Positions 31,010-42,073 of a stretch of 64,000 bases of DNA are shown in pieces. A program made the position numbers and the translations under genes. Each line of letters starts with the position of its first letter. Positions within the stretch are counted from its first letter, which is position 1. The notes under the pieces are model-generated. The model saw only the letters and a list, made by a program, of their open reading frames with translations, made no database searches and was not told the origin of the DNA. This DNA comes from Rhynchopus euleeides (lineage: Eukaryota > Euglenozoa > Diplonemea > Diplonemida > Diplonemidae), in assembly GCA_963210315.1 (NCBI GenBank), contig OY723263.1:248001-312000 (forward strand), given 5' to 3'.

Positions 31010-31798
31010 AAAATTCGTGTTATTCGAATACGAATATTATTCGAATAATTTATCGAAATATTTTCGCCACGAATAATTCGCGAATTATTCGTGGGGTTTT
31101 ACTGGGGTTTCTCTACTAGGAATAGGGACCTACTGCCCACACTGGGGTCGTGGGCGCAGCCCACGACCCCAGTGTGCCCTGAGGGGCCTGGAATCACTAC
31201 ATTGTGATGATGCGACGCCGAGAATCATCATCTGCAGTGCCTGGAGGAGTACGCTGCACCGTGCATTGAAAACACCAAGCGCTAAGGGAAGTGGGCACCG
31301 TCGCGCTGGTGGGACCATTATGGTGCCAGGCGGCCGCTGTTGCACCACGGGGCTGTACCTGATGGGGAAATCGTCATCCGCGATCCCTACCGAACTTGCG
31401 TGGAGGGAGCGGAACCGCCTGGGTCACTCAAAGGTGGAAGCACTACCCCGGTGCCCGAACCTGGGATACATTGTGCGTGCTTTATGCTGTTCCTGTTGTG
31501 CAGTTGGTGACTGGCAGGATAGCAACTGCCTCCTTCAAGATCCCTGTGGTGGAGACCTCCACGCGTGAGTGAGGTGCTGCCGATGCAAAGGGATCACCAC
31601 ACCTGTGTGCCGTACGGTCAGACATACGTGTGATGATTCATGAGGAAAGCAAAGCCTGAGGCGCTCTGCGGCGCTTTCCCTCGGTTTGCACTGGAATACA
31701 CGTGGTCTGACGCCTCTGCCCCTACACAAACCCACAGAAACTTCACGAATAATGACCGAATAACACATGGCCATTTATTCGCGAATAATGCCATTATT
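31010..31798. repeat. ATTATTCG-rich sequence interrupted by element Y
   Basis: Palindromic text ATTCGAATACGAATATTATT at 31020-31050 recurs right of Y at 33760-33785, and GAATTATTCGCGAAT-like words occur on both sides. Y inserted into an ATTATT of this repeat. The middle part (31130-31740) shows no gene. Confidence 0.5.
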
Positions 31799-33754
31799 CA
31801 TACATTGGGCGTTATTCCGTTACCAGTAACGGTAATAACGTTATTTTTGCGTTATTTTTTGACCCCAAAAAAGGCAGCATTTCCCGGTGAATCTGACCCG
31901 AAACTCGGGTCCCTACCCCCCCTAAAAGAATTTTCTTGGGTAAAATATCACTCCAGGGGGCCACTCCGTGATGTCAAAAAATTGGAAAACGTTTTCTCCT
32001 AAAATAACGCGTTATTTTTCCGTTATTTTCATGAAAACTTGCGTTATTCGGACAATTTTGCGGGCGGATGGTGTAGTTTTTGGTGGAGATGGCTCCAGAA
32101 TACCCCCCTGGGACCATTTTTTGGATAATAACGCACGGACATGTCGAGTTTCGTGAAAAAATCATGGTTTTTGGCTTTTTCAAGGCAAATACTGCAGAAA
32201 CCCCTGCAACCTTGCAGCATCCAATGTTCCTGGAGTGAAATTTGGAGTGAAAATCACTCCAAAATCACTCAGTGTGGACGCAGAAGTGAATCCTTCAGGA
32301 ATACACCCGCACACCTCACATTGGCGGTGTATAAACCACCTGATATTTTTACTCGTTACGAGCGACGAAGTAGCGCGAAGTAGCGACGTGCCCATTTTTT
32401 CCCGGTCCGTTCTAAAATAGTTACGTTCCAAAAGTCCGTTACTGGTGCTGTCAAAGACGCTTCGCACAATATACGCACGAACTACCCAAAGTACGCTCGG
32501 GCTACGCACGAAGTACGCAGGAACTACACAATTTGAACTTTCTTGCACCCCCCAGTCATTATTTGCACGCACTCCAGGTCCCATATTTGCACCAGTGCAA
32601 ATATGAGACCTGGAGTGCAAATATGAGGAATTTCCGAGTTCGTCGTGATGTGCAAAACATGACTGGGTTGTGCAAGAAACCATCATCTGCACCCCGTATC
32701 GGCCTCAATTGCACCCTCGTGCAGGTAACAAAAGGCCTCGGGCCTCCGGCCCTCGGACCGTTTTTTAATTACGCACACGACCTTCGCGCGGAAAGTGTCA
32801 TTCAGCCCTGCCAAACGTGCTCTACACACCACCCCCTTCATCAGGCAAGTGGGTTTGTAAGGGTGTGTGGAAGCGTCAACGCTCGGGTGCAGGAAATTTA
32901 CATTTTGGTCGCAAATGGCGTTACACATGCACTATGCACAACGTGTGCACGATTTCGGCAGAACTACGCACAACCAACGCAATTTGGACCTTTCAACAAC
33001 ACCATTCACGGTACTTCGATTTTGGGTGGGAAAGATGGGGCAAGGAAGTGGCAAAAACTGCGAAGAAGGTCGAAAATTTTCACATTTTCATCAGAAACCA
33101 TATTCAACGGATTCCAATTTTCGGGTGAAATCAAGCAGGTTGGCACAATGGCTCATGTTCACCCAAAAATGCACCTACCAAACCTCTTTTGCTTGATTTT
33201 TGGGACGGCATGGGTGATCCAGAGGCCAAAAATCACGATTTTTTCACCAATTCCTTCGACAACGGACAGTTCCAGACCACAAGGACCACATTTTGGGGTC
33301 AGAATTTTCTCGGTCAAAAAATTCGAAAAATCTGAAATCTCTCGGAATTTTGAGCATTTTTTGAGATTGGCATGCCCATTTTAGACCCTTTGCGTGGCTC
33401 TAAACCCAAAAATTTGCTCGAAAATGGCCTCAAATAGCCTAAAACAGCCCATTCTGGCCACCCCGAAAAAAAAATTCGAAAAGGGTCCCCCTATAGAAGT
33501 TGCCCAAAAATACCGAAAATAACGCGGTATTACCGGTAATAACGGTAATAACGTTACCGATAACGTTATTACCGTTCCTGATAACGGTAATAACGGTATT
33601 ACCGTTATCGATAACGGTATAACGCGGAAAAATAACGTTACCGATTTTCGGATAACGTTATTCGGCCGTTCTGGAACGTTATTAACGGTAAGTTATTTTA
33701 CCGAAAAAATAACGGTATTACCGTTACTGGTAACGCAATAACGCCCGATGTATG
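31799..33754. mobile_element. Element Y, short relative of X
   Basis: It starts CATACATTGGGCGTTATT and ends CGCCCGATGTATG, with ATTATT directly duplicated at 31793-31798 and 33755-33760. Its left end matches the beta end of X and its right end the alpha end, so Y lies in opposite orientation to X. At 1956 bp it has no transposase. A 283-codon open stretch at 32533-33384 has no codon bias or motifs and I do not call it. Y is best read as an internally deleted, non-autonomous copy. Confidence 0.8.
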
Positions 33755-34039
33755 ATTATTCGTATTCGAATACGAATATTATTCGAATATGTAACTCTGA
33801 AAATCGGAGATCACGAATTATTCGCGAATAGTATCTTCACTGCCCTAGGGGGGGTCGAAAGCCCCCTTTTTTTGTCCCAAAATGAGGTTTTTCGACATAG
33901 CAGCCGCGGCCCTCTATTTGACCTTCTGACCCCCCAGAACCCACCATACCTCGGTTTTTGGGCCAGGAGTCCGATTTTCGGGCTCCCGAGCCCCGGAAAG
34001 TCGATTTTTGATGATGTCAATTTTTCCGTTCCCTATACT

Positions 34040-34854
34040 CAGGGCATTAGTTTGACCTTCCCGACGGAGCCTGAAACCTGGTTACCCTGGTTATTACATC
34101 ACCAATTTTTTTCGCTCGGGCGCTTCGCGCCCGAGCGCCTCCTGCGCCGTTGTGACAGCGGCGTGCTATTATCTGTCTCCCCACCCCAGGTTATGCATCG
34201 TCTCGACTTTCCCGGGTTTGTGAGAGGTGTCAGACACAGCACACAATTCGCGCTGGTGCCAGGAGGAGAACCCATCTACACGCCGACAGGCTTCCTGGCA
34301 CTCCGCGAGCGCCCGAAGCTTGAATTGAGGGCATGGCTGCGGCACGACGCCCAGAGTGTATACAGGCACTTGGCAATTTTCGCGTGGAGTTGCGCCCCGG
34401 GTTTCCCACCACCCATGGTGTTGCACCAGTCAGTGGCGAAGGATACGACGCGGTTCCAGAAGCTGTCCCCAGAGATTCTGTCTGCTCCAGCAGAATGCTG
34501 CAGATGTTGGCCGCATTCCGGCTGTTGCAGAGGAGTGCAATGCTCCAGAGCAGCTCTTGCGGCACGTTCCTGGTCGATCACACACGAATCAGGGTCTCAT
34601 GCTGGCTCACCTTCGTCGTGGCCTGGGTTTCGTCAGTGAGGGACGGCGCAGAAGGGGGCTGTACCATCTTGGCATCTGCCGCAGAATGACAGATGCACTA
34701 TGGCTGCTTGGTGGGGCTAGCGCAGCCTGTTACTTGGTAAGGGAAAACCCCGGTTCCGAACCAGAATTTTGACTTTTTTTTATTTTTTAAAATAACCAGG
34801 TTTCTCCAAATCCTGGTTATCATAACCGGATAACCAGCCCAAACTAATGCCCTG
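34040..34854. mobile_element. Element V, hAT-type ends, nested in D
   Basis: Starts CAGGGCATTAGTTTG and ends with its inverted complement. CTATACT is duplicated on both sides (34033-34039 and 34855-34861), and joining the flanks restores the inner edge of D's repeat. A CAGGG terminus and 7-8 bp duplication are typical of hAT elements. Coding traces at 34190-34690 appear in several frames and look decayed. Confidence 0.75.
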
Positions 34855-35260
34855 CTATACTGCACCTCCGGGTCCTGGCACGGACGCCTGCCACGGGCAG
34901 ATAGTAAAACACTCTCATCCTGGGACGTCCGAGCGCACACCATCCTGCGGCTGTGATTTTCTGATGCAACCGCTCATCCGCGCCACAAACAACGTCGTAT
35001 CCCAACGATTCGGACAGTGAGAAGATGGCATCGAATACTGCCATCTGACACAGTCGTTGGGTGGCCTGCTATTGAACTCGGAGCTGCCAGGAACAGGGAG
35101 GATGGCATCATAGCCGACAGTGATGCATTAGTGTTGATGCCCTCATAAGAATGCTCTCTTAGAATGCAAGGCAGGTGAACTGTCCCGACTAAACACTTGC
35201 CACTGCTGCCGTTATCTGCGAAGCATCTCTCCTGTGGATGCAGACAGTCAAGGGAGGTGA

Positions 35261-35912
35261 AGAGCGCAGCGAGTACCCAGCTGCAACGCAGAGCCCGAGC
35301 TTATCATCAAGGTTCTCTTCTGGGCGCTCAAGACCAGGGTCCTGTGGGACCTGGTCTCAGAACAGTGTCCGGGTATTTATGCTGCACGCGCCTTATGGAA
35401 TGACGAGTGCGCAGAACTGGCTAAAGGCGCTGCGAAGGATATGCTCGGGACATTCAAGCGTCCTCCGTACGATGAGGCGAGGAAGGGGATCAAGGAATCA
35501 CACAGTGCAACTCTCGAAACAACCATTTCACAGAAGAAGTGCGCGGGCTTCGAATGCACGTCCTGAATAATCAGAAAGTCATTGCACGCCTTGCTCAGCA
35601 AGCCATGAGCAAGTCGTGAGGGTTGGTTTGCAAACCCCCCTCCCGACAGAGGAGACCTTTCAACTTACAAAGAGTTCGTTGGCCAGACCAGCATCTCAGT
35701 GTCGGAGCAGTGGCCAGTTGTGCCGCCCGTCCCTTGCAGCCAAGCACCGCACACTGTGCAAGTTGATGACGGTTCCCACTCTGCATCAGTATGCATCTTT
35801 GCACGATCTGGCAGTGTATACAGAGAAGGAGATGGTGGCTGCCCGCATTCAACAGTTTGGTGCGACGCTGGAGTGGGAAGAGGGTCGAAAGATGCAGGAT
35901 TGGCACCTATAG
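35261..35912 (+). pseudogene. Decayed coding fragments of element D
   Basis: A frame with protein-like composition (VLFWALKTRVLWDLVSEQ through FKRPPYDEARKG) ends at 35566. A second piece (HQYASLHDLAVYTEKE, ending at 35912) lies in another frame. They may be parts of D's lost transposase, but no family is recognised. Confidence 0.35.
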
Positions 35913-36201
35913 TGGGTCTTGAGGACGCAGGGGAGGAAGGGGTGGAGGAGGTCGAGAAAGTGGGCCTGCACATGGGCTGATAGTGGATTGGCGAACCTGT
36001 GCGTGACCCTGAGGTGCAGTATAGGGAACAAAATTTTGACATCATCAAAAATCGACTTTCCGGGGCTCGGGAGCCCGAAAATCGGACTCCTAGGGCCCAA
36101 AAACCGGGGTATGGTGGGTTCTGGGGGGTCAGAAGGTCAAATAGAGGGCCGCGGCTGCTATGTCGAAAAACCCCATTTTGGGACAGGCTTTCGACCCGCC
36201 C

Positions 36202-36927
36202 TACCCCCCCCCCCCCGCTAACACCGATTTGACATTGCCATGTGTCACGCATCTCACCACCCACCCGTGGGAGACTCTGTGACAGACAGGACTACGTCGC
36301 CCCCACCCCCCAGCTCCACCCCCTGCCAGGGGCGACGGCAGGGCAAAGACACGCAGTCTTTGCCTCGCCAGGCCTCTGGCTGCAGATAGACACATGAGCC
36401 ACTCTGCAAGGGCGGGGTATTGCACTGTGCGAATGGGTTGAGTGCCTCGTCTGTGGGATGGGGGCCGAGATTGGGGAGGGGGTGGGTGGCTGACCGTTCT
36501 TTCCGATGAAGATATCCTTCGTTCTGTCGGATCGAATGCCACCGCGGCTGGGGGAGGGGCGGCGAGATTGGCACACACATGCACGTACAACAACACCCGT
36601 GCCCCTCTTGCTGAGGGCAGGGCGCACCGAGCAAACTCAGATGATTTGTCGATATCGCGTGTTGCGGTCAGAGAGGACTCACAACCCGACAGAATGGACA
36701 CAGCCACCACCGCCAACAGCTTTCAGACCCCTCACTACCCTGTGAGACATAGACATGGAAGAATCAGGCTAACCTAACGTGTTTGTTTTGCAGGGCACGA
36801 CTAACTTTGCCCTGCCGAGGTTGGCTTTCATGCGGCACAACTGGCGCGCAGATGCTTATTATTTGAGACGGATGTATGCAATTATTCCAGGCATGAGGGG
36901 CGCAGAATAGGTCATCTCCCTCGCCTC
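36202..36927. other. Right edge of island and 3' flank of lipid kinase gene
   Basis: It begins with a C run and then ordinary spacer. No supported gene. Confidence 0.5.
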
Positions 36928-38437
36928 CTACATGTAGACGCGGAAGCAGTTCTTGACGCACGTCACCGAGATGGGCGTCATCCTGTGGGGTGGGGGTGTG
37001 GTGTGTGCAGAGGATGCAGAGTCATGCGAGGACCAAAGGAAGTGTTGGCATCAGGGGCACGCCCGGCGGCGTTGCATACCCTGTGTCCTCGCCGTCAACG
37101 GAGATGGGGGTCGGGACATCGCTCCCGAGCACCATGCGGTCCCACTGGTGGTACTCTGCGTCGTAGGCAAAGATGTGCGACCCGCTGCGCTTCACCTCGT
37201 CGAAAAGCTCCAGCGTGCGCATGACGCTGATGTCCTGTGAGGCGGGTTGGTGGGTTGTGAAGTGTGGGGTGTCAAGCCAAGCCAAGTCAAGTGTACATAC
37301 CTTCAACATGCAAGTGTCGATGAGGCCATCGTCCAGCTTCGCGGCAGGGCCAAAGCGGAAACCGTTGCCCGCACGCTGGCACATCTGGGACATCGCGATG
37401 ACGTACTGATCGGTCGACGTCACTGTCTCATCGTCACGTGTGAATTTCACAGTCAGAGTCGTGGGCTTGATGGTCAGGATGGCGAACAGGCCACCCACAT
37501 CAAACTTCAGAGGGCCCAGGAAACCCAGCCCGTTGGCGATCTGCACTGCGCGGAGCCCCACACCCCACGCGACGGTGTTGAGGCTGTAGGTCTCGCCGTT
37601 GCTGTGCTCCACACGCCCGGCATCAACAGAGGCAAACCGCCCCGACGCGATGGCCTCCGCTGCCTTGGTCGCATCCGTCAGCCCCAGGTCGAAGCAGAAG
37701 TTGTTGCAGGTGCCTCCGGGAATCGCGCCAAACATGGGGAGGTTGGAGTCACCGCGGCTCATCAGCCCGTTGAGCACCTCGCTCAGCGTCCCGTCCCCAC
37801 CGACGGCAACGACGGCATCGATGCTCTCAGTGTACTCCGCCGCAACACGGTGCCCGTCCCCTGCGCACCGCGTCTCCCGCACGATGCACTCGATGTTGTG
37901 CTTCGCAAACACCTCGCGCGCCCGAGCCAGCGAGACAGAGGCGCTTCCGCTGCCTGCGGCAGGGTTGACAATCAGCAGCACTGCCTTGGGCACTGCCCCC
38001 TGCTGTGTTGGCCGCACGCACCCCGCGTTGTGCGGCGCAGGCAGGGGACGGTGCGCGAAGAAAAAGCTGTCCAGCAGCGAGCCGTAGCGCACCGGCACCC
38101 CCGCCTTCTCGGCAAGCACCTCTGTGAAGGTAGTGTTGCGCCACCTCCGCGCGCTCCACGCCAGGAACAGCGACGTGATGAGCCCAGGCAGCCCCGCAAG
38201 CCCCTGCGTCACAGCCACGTGGGCCCACCCCAGGCAGAGCACCAGCGACCCCACGGTCCACAGGGGGTATGTAAAGGTGCTACGGGAGAAGCACCACGCA
38301 AGGCCCACAACGCTGCACACCACATCCACGGTGTGCATCCAAGTCCCCGCGTTCGGGCCGCACCACGCCGCCACCAGGTGGGCCAGCGAGGCCGCGCCCA
38401 CCAGGTTCACATGGTTCATCGGCTGCTGGCCCAGCAT
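36928..38437 (-). CDS. Lipid kinase, DAGK/sphingosine-kinase type, membrane N-terminus
   Basis: Exons 37301-38437, 37080-37234 and 36928-36982 give 448 aa. Introns of 66 and 97 nt start GTATGT and GTATGC. Residues ~10-100 hold about three or four hydrophobic segments, likely membrane spans. The DAGKc domain starts at ~151 with LLIVNPAAGSGS, has the nucleotide-binding VVAVGGDGTLSE (~209-220) and GGTCNNFC (~241). The last exon completes the family's C-terminal hallmark, SVDGE followed by MTPISVTCVKNCFRVYM; without the second splice the end would be a Pro-rich tail unlike the family. The enzyme would phosphorylate diacylglycerol or a sphingoid base with ATP; the substrate cannot be told. The start was set at the first ATG before the hydrophobic region, with 23 further open codons upstream. 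Confidence 0.88.
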
Positions 38438-38698
38438 TGTTCCGGCTGACCTGGGATGGGATGGGATGGGTAGTGAGCGACAGCAGCTCAGAGCACCAAA
38501 CAACACTTGGAGGGGGTGTTGGGAAGCAAGCTAGGCAAGGTCTTTTTTGCCCTCCTTTCATTCAAGATGCAGGTTTTGGGAAGGGGGGCGCTGCCGACCA
38601 GCTGGGTTTACTTCAGAGCACAAACTCCTCCCCCCTATTCTTGGAGCCACAACTCAGCAGAGCTGCCAGCTGTACTGCACTGTTTAGGCCGCCCCCCC

Positions 38699-41600
38699 TC
38701 AGCCCTCACCCTCACCCGGCTCGGGTTCGGCGTCGGGCTGTGGCGGCTCGGAATCGGTGCTGGAAAGCGCCGACGCGGCACTGGAGGCCTGACCACCCAG
38801 ACCCTCTTCACACTGGGCACCCTCAAAGTGGCTTTCCGTGGGGGGCGTAACAGCCCTGTAGCCTGATGAGTCCAGGGGACACTTCGGCGATGCAGGCGTC
38901 CGAGGCGACACAATGACTGGTGACCTCTGAGGGTCGCTTACAGCCGGGGAGCACGGGGTGCGGGACCTTGGGGTGGACAAGCTTGGGCGTTTCCGGGAAT
39001 TCCAACTGAAGCTGGGGGAGAGGTTGCGCGATGAGGCACCCAGATCGCTCACCACCTCCTCCTCCTCCGTGAAGGTCGAGTCGACGGCCTGCGCCGGTTC
39101 AAACAGCCACTGGCCTTGGTCGAGGCACGGTACCCTTTGACTGGATGCGAGCAGATTCAGCGCTGCCATGCACTCAGCCAGCTGCCCCTCCAGGTATTTG
39201 ATCTTCTTCAGCATGTTCCTGTCGCGGGCGAAGCTCTGCCGGCGTTCCTCCGCCGCACGGCGCATTTCGCTCTTGTCTGTATGCGTCAGTACATCGCGGG
39301 CTGGCTGCGCCTTCTCCTTGGTCTTCGCCCAGAAGACATCCCCGTCGTAGTGGTTGGTGAGTGAGTTGAACTTCTCTTGCTTGAACTCCTCGATGCGTGC
39401 CTTCAGGAGTTCGAAGTCATCTGCGCGCATCACCCGCGTGACGTCGTGGTGGAAGGCAAATAGCAGGTCATGGATAAGCTCGATCTCATCCATCTCGACA
39501 ATCTCCTTCACAATCTGGCGCACCTCGTCCTTTTCTTCCGCTGACAGTGAAGGCGCGATGTAGATGCTCTTGCCGAGCGTGCGGAACTTCTCGACAGTGT
39601 CGGAATGGTTCCCCGTGATCTTGTCAATCTTCCGCACAACCTTTGCGTAGAGGAACTTCAGGGCGCTGTTGAGGTAGTCGATGCGGCTGCCCTTCACTTT
39701 TAGGCTTGCCTTCTGGTAGGACTCGTCGATGATGGAAATGAAGATGTTCGACAGGATGACAACCATCGCCGTGTTGTAGATGAGGAACAGTATGGGCGCC
39801 AGATACGGCTGGGACTGGCGCATCGAGGTGTAATTGAACTCGCCTAACATCATGCGGAAGAGGCTCATGAGCGAGTTCGTCGTGTCTCGGAACTCCCGTG
39901 TGTCACCAAAGGCAAGGTTGAAGGAGAGGCTGAACCCGAAGTAGATGATCCCGAACACCACGAAGAAGTACAGCAGCGGCGACGTCGCGATGGCCAGGGT
40001 TTTGATGAGCACCGACAGGGCCCGCACCCGTCCGAGGTATTTGATTGTCTTGAGGAACGAGAGCATCACGTTGACAGCATTCAGGTAGTTCGACAGGGCG
40101 TATTGGTCGGCCACCGAGAAGAGCTGGATGAACTGCGTCTCTGTGCGCAGCACAATGCTGCTCACATCTGCTCGAAGCTTGAAGCGGATCGCAAACACGG
40201 CGATGAAGATACAGATGTTGACCAGGTCGATCACATTCCACAGGTTCAGGAAGTACCCCTTCCAGCACTTGTGGGACGTCTCGACGTCAAAATAGCAGTC
40301 GGGGCAGCATGGAATGATGAAGGGGTCAAAGTGCCGCTGGCAGTTAGGGCATACAATGACCTTTGCCAGATGCTCGTGCTGGATCTTGTTCATGCAACAC
40401 ACCTGGCAGTGCCGCCAGTGGGTGCTGAAAAACGTGTAGATCTTGATCCCCTCCTGTGCTGCATAGTACAGTATGATCACAGTCAGGAACAGCTCCGCCA
40501 CCAGCACAACCTTCTCACTCGCCGTCTCCCCGACAGGAAGAAGCATTGGGCGGATCGCAAAGTAAGGCAGAACCTGCCCGCTCGCGAGGAACTCCATCAC
40601 AAAGCGGCTGTGGAAGGGAATAAATCCAGCAAGTGCCAGGCAGCACGACAGGGCATACCACGCGATTATGATGTTCGTATTCGCATTGTACATCGTGAAC
40701 TCTGCGGACACCATCACGGTCTTATTGTCAATCCAATTGTGCGACAACTGCAGGTAGGGTTGGGTGTGGGTGTGGTGTGGAGGGCCTCCCACCCTCACAA
40801 GGCATACCATATCCTCGAGCGCGGCCATCGCATGTTCCTTCTTGGAGGGCACGGGGGGGATATGCAGCGACACGTCCGTCAGGGTGCTGGTCGCCTCCGG
40901 GTCCTCCACCAATGACACCGTGGCTGTCCCCCGTGTGGGGGTTACGACGGGCTGCGCTGGTTGGGTGGGGGTCGTCAGTGTCACGTTGAGCTCCTCGGTC
41001 TTCGACGCGTCAGAACGGAAGCCGTCATCCTCCGTCTCAGTCACAGTCTCGGTGCGGCTCTGCCGGATGTAGGGCCCGAAGGGCCCATGCCTCCTGTTCC
41101 AACTGCGCATGTGCAGAAGCTTCTCTGTTTGATACGCATCGTACGCAGCGTAGTATGACACGGGGGGCAGGTCCAAGGTGTAACCCCCATCAGGGTACAC
41201 CACACCCAGATGCCCTGCAGTGGCCGACCCGATCTTGCAGTACCACTCGAGGCCCTTGTTTGCCCCTCGCACGATGCGCGACTTGGAATCCACAAATGAC
41301 CCTGTGTCGCGATCCGGGTTTGGCACCTCGCTGCACAGCGCATCAGATGAAGAGTACCGGAAGCGGGTTGGGTAGGTCGTGACGTTGGCTCCCAATCCCT
41401 GCGCGACAAGAGAGTCCACCTCACGCTGGGTGTAGCCAGGCACGCCGTTGACGTAGTGCTCTGTCCCGTAGGAACGAGTTTCCTCCATGCCATCGATCCA
41501 CGAGTTCAGCCCGCTGCAGCCACGGACACGGAGGAACCTGCCCCACCACATCACCTTGCAGCGCGCGTTGGACCTGACCTGCCGGAGACGCAGGGGGCCG

Positions 41601-42073
41601 ATCACACGGTTGCCCCCTCTCACGAACTGCCGGTCGTAGGTGTTCAGAGTCTTGCCGTTGAAATCTTCCGCCGAGAAGAGTTCCTTCAGAAGGATAGTCT
41701 CCAGCCAAACCTTCATGCTTGCAGCGTCGTTCACAGCCGTGAATTTCTGTGTCCCTGGCCCCTGGTCGACGAAGACCTGTTTGACGAGCGCGACCGATTC
41801 ATAGCTGTACGGAGGGCTCGTCAGAAAGACCACGGCGATGAAGCATCCGAGGAAGAACCCAAAGACTGCTGTCTCCTTCAGAAACGATATGCCGTACTCC
41901 ACCTTCTCCGCCACAGCCCGGTCCTCTGGGTCCACAGCCTTCTCCTTGGCATCGCCCTGCGATTTATGCACGGCCGTCGGGTCGTCTGTCAAGCGGTACT
42001 TCAGGTTCTCCTTGCGGAACTGCCCCAGCCGCAGCTCATTGAGGGGCGCGCCATCCTGGCCCCCCTCAGCCAT
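38699..42073 (-). CDS. Polycystin-like (PKD2/TRPP) cation channel
   Basis: Two exons, 40808-42073 and 38699-40747, joined across a 60-nt phase-0 intron (GTATGC...CAG), give 1104 aa. A first membrane segment lies at ~60-80, followed by the long extracellular polycystin domain (LRLRQVR, GYTLDLPPVSYY, and after the intron NWIDNKTVMVSAEFTMYNAN). Further segments follow at ~445-462, ~500-520 and ~590-608, then a voltage-sensor-like helix (KTIKYLGRVRALSV), the pore region (LMSLFRMMLGEFNY) and the last helix (VVILSNIFISIIDESY). The C-tail is charged with a coiled coil and a Ser/Pro-rich end. Family members conduct Ca2+ and other cations in cilia or endomembranes. Unusually, the loop after the second core helix carries nine or more Cys residues (~536-583). 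Confidence 0.93.
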   Translation of the reverse strand: MAEGGQDGAPLNELRLGQFRKENLKYRLTDDPTAVHKSQGDAKEKAVDPEDRAVAEKVEYGISFLKETAVFGFFLGCFIAVVFLTSPPYSYESVALVKQVFVDQGPGTQKFTAVNDAASMKVWLETILLKELFSAEDFNGKTLNTYDRQFVRGGNRVIGPLRLRQVRSNARCKVMWWGRFLRVRGCSGLNSWIDGMEETRSYGTEHYVNGVPGYTQREVDSLVAQGLGANVTTYPTRFRYSSSDALCSEVPNPDRDTGSFVDSKSRIVRGANKGLEWYCKIGSATAGHLGVVYPDGGYTLDLPPVSYYAAYDAYQTEKLLHMRSWNRRHGPFGPYIRQSRTETVTETEDDGFRSDASKTEELNVTLTTPTQPAQPVVTPTRGTATVSLVEDPEATSTLTDVSLHIPPVPSKKEHAMAALEDMVCLVRVGGPPHHTHTQPYLQLSHNWIDNKTVMVSAEFTMYNANTNIIIAWYALSCCLALAGFIPFHSRFVMEFLASGQVLPYFAIRPMLLPVGETASEKVVLVAELFLTVIILYYAAQEGIKIYTFFSTHWRHCQVCCMNKIQHEHLAKVIVCPNCQRHFDPFIIPCCPDCYFDVETSHKCWKGYFLNLWNVIDLVNICIFIAVFAIRFKLRADVSSIVLRTETQFIQLFSVADQYALSNYLNAVNVMLSFLKTIKYLGRVRALSVLIKTLAIATSPLLYFFVVFGIIYFGFSLSFNLAFGDTREFRDTTNSLMSLFRMMLGEFNYTSMRQSQPYLAPILFLIYNTAMVVILSNIFISIIDESYQKASLKVKGSRIDYLNSALKFLYAKVVRKIDKITGNHSDTVEKFRTLGKSIYIAPSLSAEEKDEVRQIVKEIVEMDEIELIHDLLFAFHHDVTRVMRADDFELLKARIEEFKQEKFNSLTNHYDGDVFWAKTKEKAQPARDVLTHTDKSEMRRAAEERRQSFARDRNMLKKIKYLEGQLAECMAALNLLASSQRVPCLDQGQWLFEPAQAVDSTFTEEEEVVSDLGASSRNLSPSFSWNSRKRPSLSTPRSRTPCSPAVSDPQRSPVIVSPRTPASPKCPLDSSGYRAVTPPTESHFEGAQCEEGLGGQASSAASALSSTDSEPPQPDAEPEPGEGEG

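Larger units (their letters stand above)
33848..36201. mobile_element. Element D with GTCGAAAGCC inverted ends
   Basis: About 200 bp at each end are inverted copies (33848-34039 against 36012-36201), sharing GACATAGCAGCCGCGGCCC and GGTCAGAAGGTCAAATAG in opposite senses. TA lies outside both ends (33846-33847 and 36202-36203), which is weak evidence alone. The interior holds decayed coding fragments and the nested element V. Confidence 0.65.

Noticed and set aside
32533-33384. 283-codon plus frame in element Y
   Set aside because: AT-rich, no family pattern, partly in the alpha end of the transposon; likely chance.
33752-34639. 295-codon plus frame across the Y end, D repeat and V
   Set aside because: Crosses three element borders, so it cannot be a single gene.
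37247-38449. 400-codon plus-strand frame opposite the lipid kinase
   Set aside because: Shadow of the minus-strand gene; the minus frame has clear kinase motifs, the plus frame has none. The same holds for plus frames opposite Brf1, PSAT and polycystin.
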